Assembly: GCA_943367755.1 (NCBI GenBank)
Contig: CALRKB020000004.1
Location: 99,894-163,893, forward strand
Reading direction: 5' to 3'
Source: PCC-6802 sp943367755
GTDB lineage: Bacteria > Cyanobacteriota > Cyanobacteriia > Pseudanabaenales > Pseudanabaenaceae
DNA: 64,000 nucleotides
Part shown: positions 8,715-17,772 of the stretch, piece after piece
How positions within the stretch are numbered: the stretch's first letter is position 1
How the letters are laid out: each line of letters begins with the position of its first letter
The notes under the pieces: model-generated
The model's database searches: none
What the model saw: only the letters and a program-made list of their open reading frames with translations
Told to the model about the DNA's origin: nothing
Translations under genes and position numbers: made by a program

Positions 8715-9557
8715 CTACTCGCTGGGGTTCGTTGCTACTGTATCCCAAAATCTACCGCGACGCCCGTATAGCCACCATAGGCCAAATATGCCTAGAGCAA
8801 TGCAGGTTAAACTAATCACCTGGGCAATGCGCAGAGGGCCTAACATCAAGCTATCAGTCCGCAGTCCCTCAATCCATAATCTGCCGGAGCTATAGGCGAT
8901 CGCATAGATCGTAACCAATGTGCCCGGTTTGGCCTTGGGAAAACGTTTGAAAATAGCCATCAAGATGCCAAATACCATGAGATTCCAGAGCGATTCGTAG
9001 AGAAAAGTGGGATGGAAATAGGCGTTGGTGTAAAATTCTCTGGGACGATGCTCGGGTGGAATTAATAGCTTCCAGGGTAAATCGGTGGGTGTACCAAATG
9101 CCTCAGAGTTAAAGAAATTGCCCCACCGGCCAATTGCCTGACCGAGGATCAGTGACGGCATTACTAGATCGGCAATCTTCCAAAATGAGAGACGGTTGCG
9201 ACGGGCAAATAGGATCGCGGCGATCGTACCGCCTATAATCGCACCGTGAATAGCAATACCGCCCTCCCAGATGGCAAAGACTTTATACCAGGGTTGGCTC
9301 TGAAATTTCTCCTGCCAGGCAAATGCTACATAGTAGGCTCTAGCTCCAGGAATTGCCCCAACTGCTAGCCATATCACCAAATCCTCCATAAATTCGGGCT
9401 TAACCCCGCGTTTAGGGGCTAGTTTCGCCGCTAGGACTGTGCCAATTACCACTGCGGTGGCAATTAATAGTCCATACCAGCGAATTGAGATCGGCCCAAT
9501 TTGCAGGTGATCTGAGGGGGAAGTAAATTCAAAGGCAAGGGGCAAAATGCTTAACAT
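8715..9557 (-). CDS. lgt: Prolipoprotein diacylglyceryl transferase
   Basis: This 280-aa polytopic membrane enzyme transfers diacylglyceryl from phosphatidylglycerol to the lipobox cysteine of prolipoproteins. Seen: the N-terminal IRWYGLL motif, the HGAIIGG segment with the conserved His (about residue 104), and the Lgt signature GRWGNFFNSEAFG (about 143-155). Length and about seven hydrophobic segments match the family. The gene is on the same strand as DUF2232. No oddities. Confidence 0.96.
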   Translation of the reverse strand: MLSILPLAFEFTSPSDHLQIGPISIRWYGLLIATAVVIGTVLAAKLAPKRGVKPEFMEDLVIWLAVGAIPGARAYYVAFAWQEKFQSQPWYKVFAIWEGGIAIHGAIIGGTIAAILFARRNRLSFWKIADLVMPSLILGQAIGRWGNFFNSEAFGTPTDLPWKLLIPPEHRPREFYTNAYFHPTFLYESLWNLMVFGILMAIFKRFPKAKPGTLVTIYAIAYSSGRLWIEGLRTDSLMLGPLRIAQVISLTCIALGIFGLWWLYGRRGRFWDTVATNPSE

Positions 9558-9674
9558 ATCCTTGGGAATGAACGCCTCAAAGCAGCTTTAATACTGTCAC
9601 ATCCTAACAGAGCCATTGCTAGTTTTTATTTTGCCTTACTGCTAAAACCTCAAGTTCAAATAATCAAACTCACG

Positions 9675-12314
9675 TTAACTCAGCTCTGTATTGGCGATCG
9701 CGCTCTGCTCGAAACGACTGGGTAACTTAATGCTGAATACTGAACCTTTGCCAATCGTACTTTCTAAGCCGATCTCGCCACCCATCATTTTGACTAGTTG
9801 TTCTGTGATTGATAGTCCCAAACCCGTACCGCCGTGTCTGCGGGTTGACGACTGATCGACCTGGCGAAATTGTTCAAAGATTGTGCGCTGATGTTCCGGT
9901 TCAATACCGATACCTGTGTCGTGTACTGAGAATACAACTGGTGGTTGCAGATCTAATTCGTGGGTTACCAGTTCGCGATCGCTACCTCCCATTGATTGTG
10001 GTGTTGAAGGTAAATGGCCATACTGGAGTTCCACTCTAACCTCACCGCGATCGGTAAATTTAATCGCATTTGAAACTAGATTAGTAATCACCTGACGCAC
10101 CCTTATTGGATCTTGGTAGATTTTACATTTGCCAATGTGATTACTGAAGAAGAAGTGCAATCCCTTATTACTAGCTAGTGCCTGTAAGCTATCGCAGGTA
10201 TGAAGGATGAGTTCGTCGATATGGAAATATTCGGGATGGGCTTCCATTCGTCCAGCCTCGATCTTGGAAAGATCGAGAATATCGTTGATTAAATCCAATA
10301 GATTCTTGCCATTGCGCAGGATGCGATCGAGCATATCAGATTGGCCCTCTGTGAGGGGGTCTCGGCGCTGCCGCAGCAGGACCTGTGAGAATCCAATAAT
10401 TGCGTTCATGGGTGTGCGGAGCTCGTGGCTCATATTGGCGAGAAACTGACTTTTTAGTTGGGTAGCTTCTATGAGTTGGGCGTTCTGGGTTTCAATTTGA
10501 TTAATTAACTGGGCATTACCAATGGCGATCGCGGCCTGGACACCAAATGATGCCAACAAGCTAATATCCTCGCGCGAACCCGCCTCTGCTAGTTGAGAGT
10601 GCGCAATTGCTAGTACCCCTAGCCTGCCAGAACGGGCTGATTCAATTGGAACGCAGAGCGCACTTTGCATTGGCAAATTTTCCACCAGACAAACTTCGCC
10701 TGACTTAATTTCACCAGGAATACCCTCCCGAAATACCTGTGTAAGCAGATTTGCCTGTGTCAGACTGAATGTGGATTTTTGGGGAAATTCGAGCGGCAAC
10801 CCCTTAATTGCAGAGAACACAAGCTCATTGCTCTTGGCATTGTAGAGCGCGAGGACACATATTTCAGCCCACGCGATCGCATCGCAAGTTGCCTCTACGA
10901 CTGACCCCAACAAGACATCGAGATCCTGTAACTGCTGGTTGATTAAGTTAGTGAGTCGTTGCAGAATGCTCATGCGTTTCTGCTGATCGATCATCAGACG
11001 GTTGGTTTCCTGTACTACCTTTTCACGGTAACGTTCCTCCGTAACATCGCGTAATATCATGACGCTGCCAATTAGCTCTTCTCCCATGCCGACTAAAGGA
11101 GCTGCTTTTGTGTTGAGGATTACCTCTTTGCCATGCGGCGGACGCAATACGATCTGATCTTCTACTACTTCACTACTAGACATAGCTCGAAATATGACTA
11201 GATCGGATAAACCGATTGGCTCGCCATTGGCGTGGCGGACATCAAATTGTTCGATAATCTCATCCATTGATTTGGCAACTAGAGGCGAAGACTTCGCTCC
11301 ATCAATGGTTTCAGGGTTTGATACTCCCAACATGGCTCGACCTGCCGAATTGATTTTCAGAATTCGTCCTGCCGGATCGCTCAGCAAAATACCGTCGGCT
11401 AATTGCTCAAACAGGATAGTTAGTTCTTCCCGTTGGCGGGCGATCGTTTGCACGCTCTGTGCATTGCTGATTGCCGTTGCTAATCTCCGATCGATCGACC
11501 TCAACAGATTGCGACTTTGCGCTGACAGAGGTGTAAGACTGCCCAAAAATAGAACGCCTACGAGACTCCTCTTTAGCATCAAGGGCCAGGCGGATAAGCT
11601 TTGCGGGAGTAGATCGCCCGCTGGCGTGCGATAGACCAAAGTCTGCCCCGTCAACTGATCTACTTCCCAAATTACAGGTTCGCCTAGCTGTGCCGCTTGT
11701 CCCACCAAACCATCGCCAAGCGCGATCGCTGTCATCAACTGATTGGTTTTACACCCCCATTCCGCCGCTAGTTCCAATATCTCTCCCTGCCATAGATAAA
11801 TGCTGCCTAGTTGCGCATTTGTGAGCTGACAGACTTTTTCGAGACTGGTTTGGATCAACTTGGTTTGGTCGGTTGTATTTACCAGCACCTGATCGAGAGA
11901 TTGCAGTCCAAACTGAATATCGCGTGCTTCTAGCTTTGTAGTTTTGGCCTCCAGTTCTGCCGCCATGCGATTGAATACCTGAGAAAATTCTCCCAATTCG
12001 TCATTGCGTTCAATTGTGGAGCGCACAGATAAATTGCCAGCCGTAATTGATTCGGCGACGCGCGATAGCTCTGTTAAAGATGGCTGGATACTACGCACGA
12101 TCAACAAGCCGACGAATATGCTTGCTCCTAACCCCATGATCAAATAGGCGATCGCTACCAAGGTGGCAATCTGCTGAAACTCATCCGGTGTACCTTGATG
12201 AACGTATAGCAACAGCAATAAAGCCGCAGTAACTAGCAACGATATACTAGTACCTAATCCTACTAACACTCGCCGTACCAGGCTTTCGCGACGCTGTTTG
12301 CTTGTGTTACTCAT
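9675..12314 (-). CDS. Multi-domain sensor histidine kinase (TM-HAMP-GAF-PAS-GAF-HisKA-HATPase)
   Basis: This 879-aa kinase begins with two membrane segments (about residues 17-40 and 53-75) separated by a very short loop, so it has almost no extracytoplasmic sensor. A HAMP linker follows (about 75-127), then a GAF domain (about 150-290), a PAS domain (about 298-425), a second GAF (about 455-600), HisKA with FLANMSHELRTPMNAIIGFS near 625, and HATPase_c with NLVSNAIKF, DTGIGI and GGTGLGLSI. There is no receiver domain and no response regulator nearby, so it is an orphan. Sensing is probably cytoplasmic through GAF/PAS ligands; no bilin-binding Cys motif was obvious. Signal unknown. Confidence 0.92.
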   Translation of the reverse strand: MSNTSKQRRESLVRRVLVGLGTSISLLVTAALLLLLYVHQGTPDEFQQIATLVAIAYLIMGLGASIFVGLLIVRSIQPSLTELSRVAESITAGNLSVRSTIERNDELGEFSQVFNRMAAELEAKTTKLEARDIQFGLQSLDQVLVNTTDQTKLIQTSLEKVCQLTNAQLGSIYLWQGEILELAAEWGCKTNQLMTAIALGDGLVGQAAQLGEPVIWEVDQLTGQTLVYRTPAGDLLPQSLSAWPLMLKRSLVGVLFLGSLTPLSAQSRNLLRSIDRRLATAISNAQSVQTIARQREELTILFEQLADGILLSDPAGRILKINSAGRAMLGVSNPETIDGAKSSPLVAKSMDEIIEQFDVRHANGEPIGLSDLVIFRAMSSSEVVEDQIVLRPPHGKEVILNTKAAPLVGMGEELIGSVMILRDVTEERYREKVVQETNRLMIDQQKRMSILQRLTNLINQQLQDLDVLLGSVVEATCDAIAWAEICVLALYNAKSNELVFSAIKGLPLEFPQKSTFSLTQANLLTQVFREGIPGEIKSGEVCLVENLPMQSALCVPIESARSGRLGVLAIAHSQLAEAGSREDISLLASFGVQAAIAIGNAQLINQIETQNAQLIEATQLKSQFLANMSHELRTPMNAIIGFSQVLLRQRRDPLTEGQSDMLDRILRNGKNLLDLINDILDLSKIEAGRMEAHPEYFHIDELILHTCDSLQALASNKGLHFFFSNHIGKCKIYQDPIRVRQVITNLVSNAIKFTDRGEVRVELQYGHLPSTPQSMGGSDRELVTHELDLQPPVVFSVHDTGIGIEPEHQRTIFEQFRQVDQSSTRRHGGTGLGLSITEQLVKMMGGEIGLESTIGKGSVFSIKLPSRFEQSAIANTELS

Positions 12315-12426
12315 GATTGCAGCTTGCTTTTAGTTATTTGGCAACTTATGGCGGCTAGCATAGCGGCAGCCACTTAACTTTGTATACCTACCTACGAGAG
12401 ATCCTATAGCTTTGACAACCCTTCAG

Positions 12427-12492
12427 CCCGAAGCTGGAGTAAAGTCTCCTGATTTCATATATTTAGATCAAATAGAATCAGGTATGTTGTAG
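12427..12492 (+). pseudogene. Copy of the 3' end of the ABM-like gene at 24485-24766
   Basis: These 66 bases match 24701-24766 at all but three positions, including the stop codon. In frame they encode PEAGVKSPDF, then IYLDQIESGML and a stop, against the intact protein's C-terminus AEAGVKSPDF, IYLDQIESGTL and stop. Similarity ends abruptly upstream, so only the tail of the gene is present. It ends 3 bp before the ruvB stop codon on the opposite strand. This is a recent partial duplication with no start and no plausible product. Confidence 0.85.
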
Positions 12493-12494
12493 AG

Positions 12495-13577
12495 TCAGAT
12501 CTTGAACTCTGTTTGTGAAGGATAGCCCAAATGTCTCCAGGCAGCAGCGGTAGCAACGCGTCCTCTGGGCGTGCGGTTGAGATAGCCAATTTGCAGTAGA
12601 TAAGGCTCGTAAACCTCTTCAATAGTTTGAGTATCTTCACCCGTGGCAGCAGCCATGGTTTCCAATCCCACGGGGCCACCATTAAAATTCTCAATCATCA
12701 CCGTCAGTAACTTGCGATCAATCCAATCTAGACCGCGTGGATCGACATTAAATAACTCTAGGGCTGCTTCGGCGATCGCCCCGGTAATCCCTCCATCAGC
12801 TTTGACCTGGGCATAATCGCGCACGCGCTTGAGCAGACGATTGGCAATACGTGGTGTACCGCGCGATCTCGCGGCCACGGCCATTGCCCCAGATTCATCA
12901 ATCGGAGTTTCTAAAATCGCGGCGCTGCGATGGACGATCTGCGCGAGTTCATCCACTTCATAGAAGCGGAGATGCTGCACAAACCCAAAGCGATCGCGCA
13001 ATGGCGAGGATAATGCCCCAATTCTAGTAGTTGCTCCCACAAGCGTGAATCGTTGCAATTGCACACTACGAATTCGTGCCGCTTGTCCTTTGCCAATCGT
13101 GATATCGAGCCGAAAATCTTCCATAGCTGGGTAGAGAATTTCCTCGGTCACGCTGGGCAAGCGGTGAATTTCGTCGATAAATAGAATATCGCCTGGTTGC
13201 AAGCTTACCAATAATCCCGCAACATCACGTGGGCGTTCTAGCGCCGGGGCTGATGTGATTTTGCACTGCACGCCCATTTCCTGGGCAATAATTAATGCCA
13301 GCGAAGTTTTGCCTAGACCCGCCGAACCGTAGAACAGCATGTGATCCAATGCCGAGTTGCGAGACTTGGCAGCAGCGATCGCGATGTGTAGTAATTCCTT
13401 TAAATCTTTTTGCCCGATATAGTCAGTCAGGCTCTGCGGTCGAATATTAGTCTCTACCGAGACAGGGCTCGCCTCCGCAATTTTTTCCTCTTTATTTGCG
13501 ATCGGTTGTAACAGATCTACGCCCTGTTTAGGATCGTCCTTACTGTTATTGCTTTTGTGGGAAGAAATAATTGCCAT
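12495..13577 (-). CDS. ruvB: Holliday junction branch-migration ATPase RuvB
   Basis: This 360-aa AAA+ motor drives branch migration at Holliday junctions with RuvA. Seen: an N-terminal extension of about 40 residues common in cyanobacteria, RPQSLTDYIGQ (about 46-55), Walker A GSAGLGKTS (84-92), Walker B ILFIDEIH (about 130-137), sensor 1 TLVGATTR, the arginine-finger region SSPLRDRFG and the C-terminal winged helix ending in GRVATAAAWRHLG. All key residues are intact. ruvA and ruvC are not in the window, as is common in cyanobacteria. Confidence 0.97.
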   Translation of the reverse strand: MAIISSHKSNNSKDDPKQGVDLLQPIANKEEKIAEASPVSVETNIRPQSLTDYIGQKDLKELLHIAIAAAKSRNSALDHMLFYGSAGLGKTSLALIIAQEMGVQCKITSAPALERPRDVAGLLVSLQPGDILFIDEIHRLPSVTEEILYPAMEDFRLDITIGKGQAARIRSVQLQRFTLVGATTRIGALSSPLRDRFGFVQHLRFYEVDELAQIVHRSAAILETPIDESGAMAVAARSRGTPRIANRLLKRVRDYAQVKADGGITGAIAEAALELFNVDPRGLDWIDRKLLTVMIENFNGGPVGLETMAAATGEDTQTIEEVYEPYLLQIGYLNRTPRGRVATAAAWRHLGYPSQTEFKI

Positions 13578-13628
13578 GACATTCTAAGGTTGCTCGATCT
13601 GCAACAATTTACTATTCCATGGTAATGC

Positions 13629-14028
13629 TTAATGCGAATCAGGATTGAGTTGCGTTAGTCTTACGGTTTGTGCGTCCAGGCGTTGGATGCGATGCCGCCA
13701 GGCCAATACCGTCCCATCGTCCAGTCCTAACTCCTCTGGTATGTGTTGTGTCGTTTGTCCTTGTAAGAATCCGCGCACCATTGCTCGCGATCTGACCACA
13801 GTTATAATGGCTATCCGACAAGTCTGTCCCTGTGAAAATATGGAACACTTTGCCGCATTCGCGACGCTTGTATTTGATGATGGAGGCGCGTTTGCGGTCG
13901 TGCGGTGCTTGTCCTGCTGGTAATGCGTGCCCATTTGGACAAGGTAAACCTTTCGGATGTAGGATCTTTAATAACCATTCGTAGCAAGCTTGCTCATCTA
14001 ATAACTTGCTCAGGGGAAACTTTATCAT
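13629..14028 (-). pseudogene. Frameshifted, truncated transposase remnant (IS1595/ISXO2-like N-terminus)
   Basis: Read from an ATG at 14028, one frame gives MIKFPLSKLLDEQACYEWL, then a zinc-ribbon-like segment (CPNGH and CRECGK-like pair, here RRECGKVFH) and IFTGTDLSDSHYNC. Near 13770-13800 the sensible reading moves to the next frame, giving MVRGFLQGQTTQHIPEELGL and WRHRIQ, a helix-turn-helix-like segment, with a stop at 13629. This order (SLLDE motif, zinc ribbon, FTGT, HTH) is that of the N-terminal third of IS1595-type transposases. The DDE catalytic domain is absent, and no terminal inverted repeats were recognised. Non-functional; it occupies the region directly upstream of galK. Confidence 0.7.
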
Positions 14029-14042
14029 GGCATGTCTGACGA

Positions 14043-15155
14043 TTGATGAAAACGGATTTCTCCTATTTTGCCATTTCACCTGCTTACCCAGATGAGCGGA
14101 ACTTTCAAGATATCTTCCATATACCTGCAATCACTCAAGCTAGTGCGCCTGGACGGGTTAACCTTTTAGGCGAACACACTGATTACAACGATGGCTATGT
14201 TCTACCGATCGCCATTCCACAGCAAACTACAGTACAGCTTAGTTTTAGCGCCAATGAACGACATCACTTTTATTCACAAGCATTCCCCGATCCAGTAAGC
14301 TTGACATCCACCGATCCAGTACCGCAAGGTTTTGCGAGCTATCCCTACGGCTGTATTCGCGTTCTGGAACAACAGGGTGTTTCCATCCCGCCACTGAACG
14401 TGTATATCACTTCCTCTGTACCTATCGGTGCTGGATTATCCAGTAGTGCGGCCTTAGAAGTAGCGATGTTGAGAGGATTGCGATCGCTCCTGTCCCTCGA
14501 CCTTGATGACGGGCAAATTGCCCAATTAGGTCAACAAGCCGAACGACAGTATTGCGGTGTCCAGTGTGGCATCATGGATCAGATGGCAGCTAGCCTTGGC
14601 GATTCCAAACATCTTCTGTTTCTTGATACTCGCACGCTCGCATATCAGCATCTTCCTCTTCCCCCTGGAGCCGAAATCATCGCGATCAATAGTGGCATTC
14701 CTCGTACGTTAGCAGAGAGTGGCTATAACCAGCGTCGGTCTGAATGCGAAGCTGCGGCTCAATTGATGGGAGTCAAAGCCCTAAGAGATATTCAAAATGT
14801 TGAGGCGATCGCGCATTTACCATCGCCTTTGCAAGCGCGATCGCGTCACGTCATCACAGAAAATAATCGGGTTTTAATGGCTCGTCAGGGCATATCCGCA
14901 GAGCAGTTTGGCGAACTGATGAACGCATCCCATGCCAGTTTGCGCGATGATTACGAGGTTTCAGTTGCAGGATTAGATATCCTGGTTGATATGCTGCAAA
15001 AGACAAAGGGCGTATTTGGGGCGAAGCTTACAGGGGCTGGATTTGGAGGTGGTTGTGTGGCGTTGGTAGAGGCGCAAAAGGGAAATGCGATCGCCGAGCA
15101 AGTTTTACATGATTACAACCATGCCGGCTATCATGGACGCATCCTGATTGCTTAA
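14043..15155 (+). CDS. galK: Galactokinase
   Basis: This 370-aa GHMP kinase phosphorylates galactose to galactose-1-phosphate (Leloir pathway). Seen: the galactokinase signature GRVNLLGEHTDYNDG (about residues 38-52), the ATP-binding motif PIGAGLSSSAALE (about 127-139) and the C-terminal GAKLTGAGFGGGCVAL. The first about 20 residues before ERNFQDIF are longer than typical and begin where a decayed transposase fragment ends, so the native 5' end or promoter may have been replaced. The only ATGs are the tandem pair at 14043 and 14046. No galT or galE is adjacent, so this is not a gal operon. Confidence 0.93.
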   Translation: MMKTDFSYFAISPAYPDERNFQDIFHIPAITQASAPGRVNLLGEHTDYNDGYVLPIAIPQQTTVQLSFSANERHHFYSQAFPDPVSLTSTDPVPQGFASYPYGCIRVLEQQGVSIPPLNVYITSSVPIGAGLSSSAALEVAMLRGLRSLLSLDLDDGQIAQLGQQAERQYCGVQCGIMDQMAASLGDSKHLLFLDTRTLAYQHLPLPPGAEIIAINSGIPRTLAESGYNQRRSECEAAAQLMGVKALRDIQNVEAIAHLPSPLQARSRHVITENNRVLMARQGISAEQFGELMNASHASLRDDYEVSVAGLDILVDMLQKTKGVFGAKLTGAGFGGGCVALVEAQKGNAIAEQVLHDYNHAGYHGRILIA

Positions 15156-15173
15156 GAGATTCCTAAAGTTCAC

Positions 15174-15217
15174 TATAGCGAGTGCAGATATCTGCCATTA
15201 TAGCAGGAGACGCTATA
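15174..15217. terminator. Nested hairpin between convergent galK and methyltransferase genes
   Basis: Outer arms TATAGCG (15174-15180) and CGCTATA (15211-15217) enclose a perfect 12-bp palindrome GCAGATATCTGC (about 15184-15195). It lies between the stop codons of two convergent genes, where a bidirectional terminator is expected. No long T-run follows, so the terminator role is inferred. Confidence 0.45.
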
Positions 15218-15227
15218 ATCACTGGAA

Positions 15228-16820
15228 CTACACAAACTGTAGAAGCTTCTGAATTCTACCTGGCTGTGCCCAGTTGCAGGTGCCTTCCATCTGCTGACTG
15301 CACAGATATTTCTCGACTAATGGATCGCTCAATTGTTCTACTAATTTTTCTCCTTCCTCTTTAGAAGTTAATGGGATAAATGCATGCAGAGCTTGATTTC
15401 CCTGCCAATTACCCCCAAACAGCTTAGGATAAAAATGTTTTTGACCGTATGCCTGCCAGCATACTTTGTAGGGAGCGAAAGTATATGCTCCCACCCCTAA
15501 CAAGGCGTACCAAAATCCCCTTCTAATCTTTGATTGAATTAAGCTTCCTTTGCGATTTTGCAGTAGAGTTTGATATTGGCAAAGGTACTGCCACAAATCC
15601 GCATATCTCTGCAATTCCTCTTGGCTACAAATTTTACCTGTGAGAAAGTTGTAAGGCACTAAAATATACTTTGTTGGTGTGGGGTGTTCCTCTTGAAAGT
15701 TATGCTTAGCGATCAGAGGCAAAAGAAATTGACGAGGTAGGAGTACTTCTTTAACTAAGTGGTTACTGACGATCGCCCAAGTGTCATCTTCTCCTGGTAA
15801 AGTTTCCAAGTGATCGAAGATAAAGATGTCATTCGCACCACAGGTATTGATGCCTTGTCGAGGCTTACTAATACGAGTGAGCGGAATTTTTGTGTAACTT
15901 TGCAGTTCTTTCAGACTAGCCAAATTCTCAAAGACAGTCAGTGGCTCATTTCGATTGAATAGTGGTGTTGCCTCACAATTTTTCCATTCATCTGGAATAG
16001 TTTGATTGGTTTGATTGGTTTGCTGAGTTTGATTGATAAAATATTTAATCGGAAAAGCTTGGGAGCGATCGCGTTCAAAAGCGACTAGACCGTATCTAGT
16101 ATTGATGTTTGCAAAAATTTTGTTGTGTTTGAAATCGTAGATTTCCTGAATACAGAAGTCGATATCCCCAATCTTGTAATTGCGGAACCCCTTGCCCGCG
16201 CCATCATTGAGCAGAATTGATAGCGGCATGAAGAAATAAGCTTTACCATTAGGCTTGAGATGCTCTCTCAGTGACTTGGCAATAATTAAGGCAGCTAGAT
16301 CGATACGACTACCGCCAAGCAACAAATCTTTGGGATTGTCCACCAAGCCATACTCATGAAATAAAGGCTTTATTTTCTCCTTGTAGCGATCGCTCAGGTT
16401 ATTGAAATTCAACCAGGGGGGATTACCTAGAATAATATCTACTTGCAACTCGCGATCGCACCAGAGAATATCTTGCTGCCAAAAGTTGCTTGTCGGAAAT
16501 TCTAAGCCATACTTACGTTTGATATTTGTGTGAAACGCTCGAACAAACTCTGGCTGCTTCTCATTTGCCCATAGATGATCGAGCATCTTGGAATTCACGG
16601 TAATGCCATTGGAGATCGCCAGATCGATTAATCCTTCTAAGAACCTTCCTTCCCCCGCTGTCGGGTCGAAAATCGTCGCACCATCGATCCACTTATCTAA
16701 GATTTGATATTTCTCTAAGACCCATGTTACCTGCTTTAAAGGCGTAAAGAAAACTCCAACAGGTGGTTCTGCTACTTCGCCTAATTCACCTTCTGTTGGA
16801 GTATCGCAAATAACCGTCAT
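15228..16820 (-). CDS. N6-adenine DNA methyltransferase (TaqI/Eco57I type), orphan
   Basis: This protein of about 530 residues has SAM-binding motif I FDPTAGEGRFLEG near residue 55 and catalytic motif IV LGNPPWLNF near 135, the NPPW form typical of N6-adenine gamma-type methylases such as M.TaqI. The C-terminal half (from about 290; TRISKPRQGINTCGANDIF, KYILVPYNF) resembles the target-recognition part of TaqI/Eco57I-type enzymes. The frame opens with a TTG at 16835, but the ATG at 16820 is preferred. No endonuclease gene or PD-(D/E)XK motif is seen nearby, so it is either an orphan methylase or the modification half of a lost system. It follows a HAD phosphatase gene by about 40 bp on the same strand. 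Target sequence unknown. Confidence 0.85.
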   Translation of the reverse strand: MTVICDTPTEGELGEVAEPPVGVFFTPLKQVTWVLEKYQILDKWIDGATIFDPTAGEGRFLEGLIDLAISNGITVNSKMLDHLWANEKQPEFVRAFHTNIKRKYGLEFPTSNFWQQDILWCDRELQVDIILGNPPWLNFNNLSDRYKEKIKPLFHEYGLVDNPKDLLLGGSRIDLAALIIAKSLREHLKPNGKAYFFMPLSILLNDGAGKGFRNYKIGDIDFCIQEIYDFKHNKIFANINTRYGLVAFERDRSQAFPIKYFINQTQQTNQTNQTIPDEWKNCEATPLFNRNEPLTVFENLASLKELQSYTKIPLTRISKPRQGINTCGANDIFIFDHLETLPGEDDTWAIVSNHLVKEVLLPRQFLLPLIAKHNFQEEHPTPTKYILVPYNFLTGKICSQEELQRYADLWQYLCQYQTLLQNRKGSLIQSKIRRGFWYALLGVGAYTFAPYKVCWQAYGQKHFYPKLFGGNWQGNQALHAFIPLTSKEEGEKLVEQLSDPLVEKYLCSQQMEGTCNWAQPGRIQKLLQFV

Positions 16821-16862
16821 GGGTGGCGATCTCAAATTGTTGGAATCGGGAATATCATAACG

Positions 16863-17699
16863 CTAAAGCACAAACCTGGCGATCGCATCAGCGGCACCAT
16901 CGGCATCAACATCAGGCGCTACCCAGTCGGCAATCTCTTTTAATCCGTCAGGGGCATTTCCCATTGCCACACCAACCCCAGCATACTCAATCATTTCCAA
17001 ATCGTTAAAGTTATCACCTACGGTCATCACTTCGCTGCGATCGAATCCCAAGATATTTTCAGCTAAATGCTTAACTGCTGTACCTTTATTGGCGATCGGG
17101 TTGGTGGCTTCAAAGAAGGTCGCGACGGACTTAGTGAGATAGAGTTGCCCAGGTGTATAACGCTCCTTTAGCGTTGTTAATAACGTCGTAATTAACTCAG
17201 GATCGTCACTGAGCGCCAAAACCTTAGTGAGGGGATGCTCAGGTGCTTGGTCGAGCAAGAACTGGCGCAAATTTCCCACCGGAATAGCTTTTACACCCGA
17301 TCGCTGGGCATAGGCTTGAGTTTGGGGCGTAATTTGACGCACGTACAGCTCATCTTTGATGTAGAGATGCACTGATAGCTTGCCTGTATCCGCATAGGGG
17401 GCAAAATCATCGATCAAAGATAACGCATATTCTAGATCTACAGGCCAGTGACCCACCAATTCCTCAGTCTGTGGATCTTTGATCAGCGCCCCTTGATAGG
17501 AAATCAGAGGGGCATCAGATTTGATGGTACGGTGAAACCGCAATGCTGAACGATACATCCGCCCAGTGGCGATCGCTACCTTGACACCCTTGGCTTGAGC
17601 AGCTTTAACCGCTTGCTTGACTGGTTCATTTACCTGATTGGAGTCACCATTGATCGTACCGTCTATATCTAGCACTACTAAACGAATTGCTTGCCCCAT
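16863..17699 (-). CDS. Cof-type HAD-superfamily phosphatase
   Basis: This 278-aa HAD hydrolase has motif I VVLDIDGTI (about residues 8-16, nucleophile Asp), motif II AIATGR, motif III Lys within NKGTAVKHL, and motif IV GDNFNDLEMIEYAGVGVAMGNA near residue 227. The C2B cap between motifs II and III identifies the Cof/YbiV-type subfamily, which dephosphorylates sugar phosphates and flavin or nucleotide cofactors with broad specificity. Substrate is not predictable. It precedes the adenine methyltransferase gene on the same strand, but no functional link is apparent. Confidence 0.92.
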   Translation of the reverse strand: MGQAIRLVVLDIDGTINGDSNQVNEPVKQAVKAAQAKGVKVAIATGRMYRSALRFHRTIKSDAPLISYQGALIKDPQTEELVGHWPVDLEYALSLIDDFAPYADTGKLSVHLYIKDELYVRQITPQTQAYAQRSGVKAIPVGNLRQFLLDQAPEHPLTKVLALSDDPELITTLLTTLKERYTPGQLYLTKSVATFFEATNPIANKGTAVKHLAENILGFDRSEVMTVGDNFNDLEMIEYAGVGVAMGNAPDGLKEIADWVAPDVDADGAADAIARFVL

Positions 17700-17772
17700 A
17701 TCAGATTTTGAAATTAACGATCGTTACTCACCTAGTTTAGTAGATCCTGCTATCAAGTCCCGGTCTTCCAGG

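Noticed and set aside
11194..11634. 146-aa plus-strand frame opposite the large sensor kinase
   Set aside because: Antisense shadow of the GAF/PAS coding region.
9675..12314. Phytochrome-like photoreceptor
   Set aside because: GAF domains are present, but no PHY domain or bilin-binding cysteine motif was seen.
12455..12694. 79-aa minus-strand frame overlapping the ruvB 3' end
   Set aside because: It lies largely inside ruvB in another frame and shows no family pattern.
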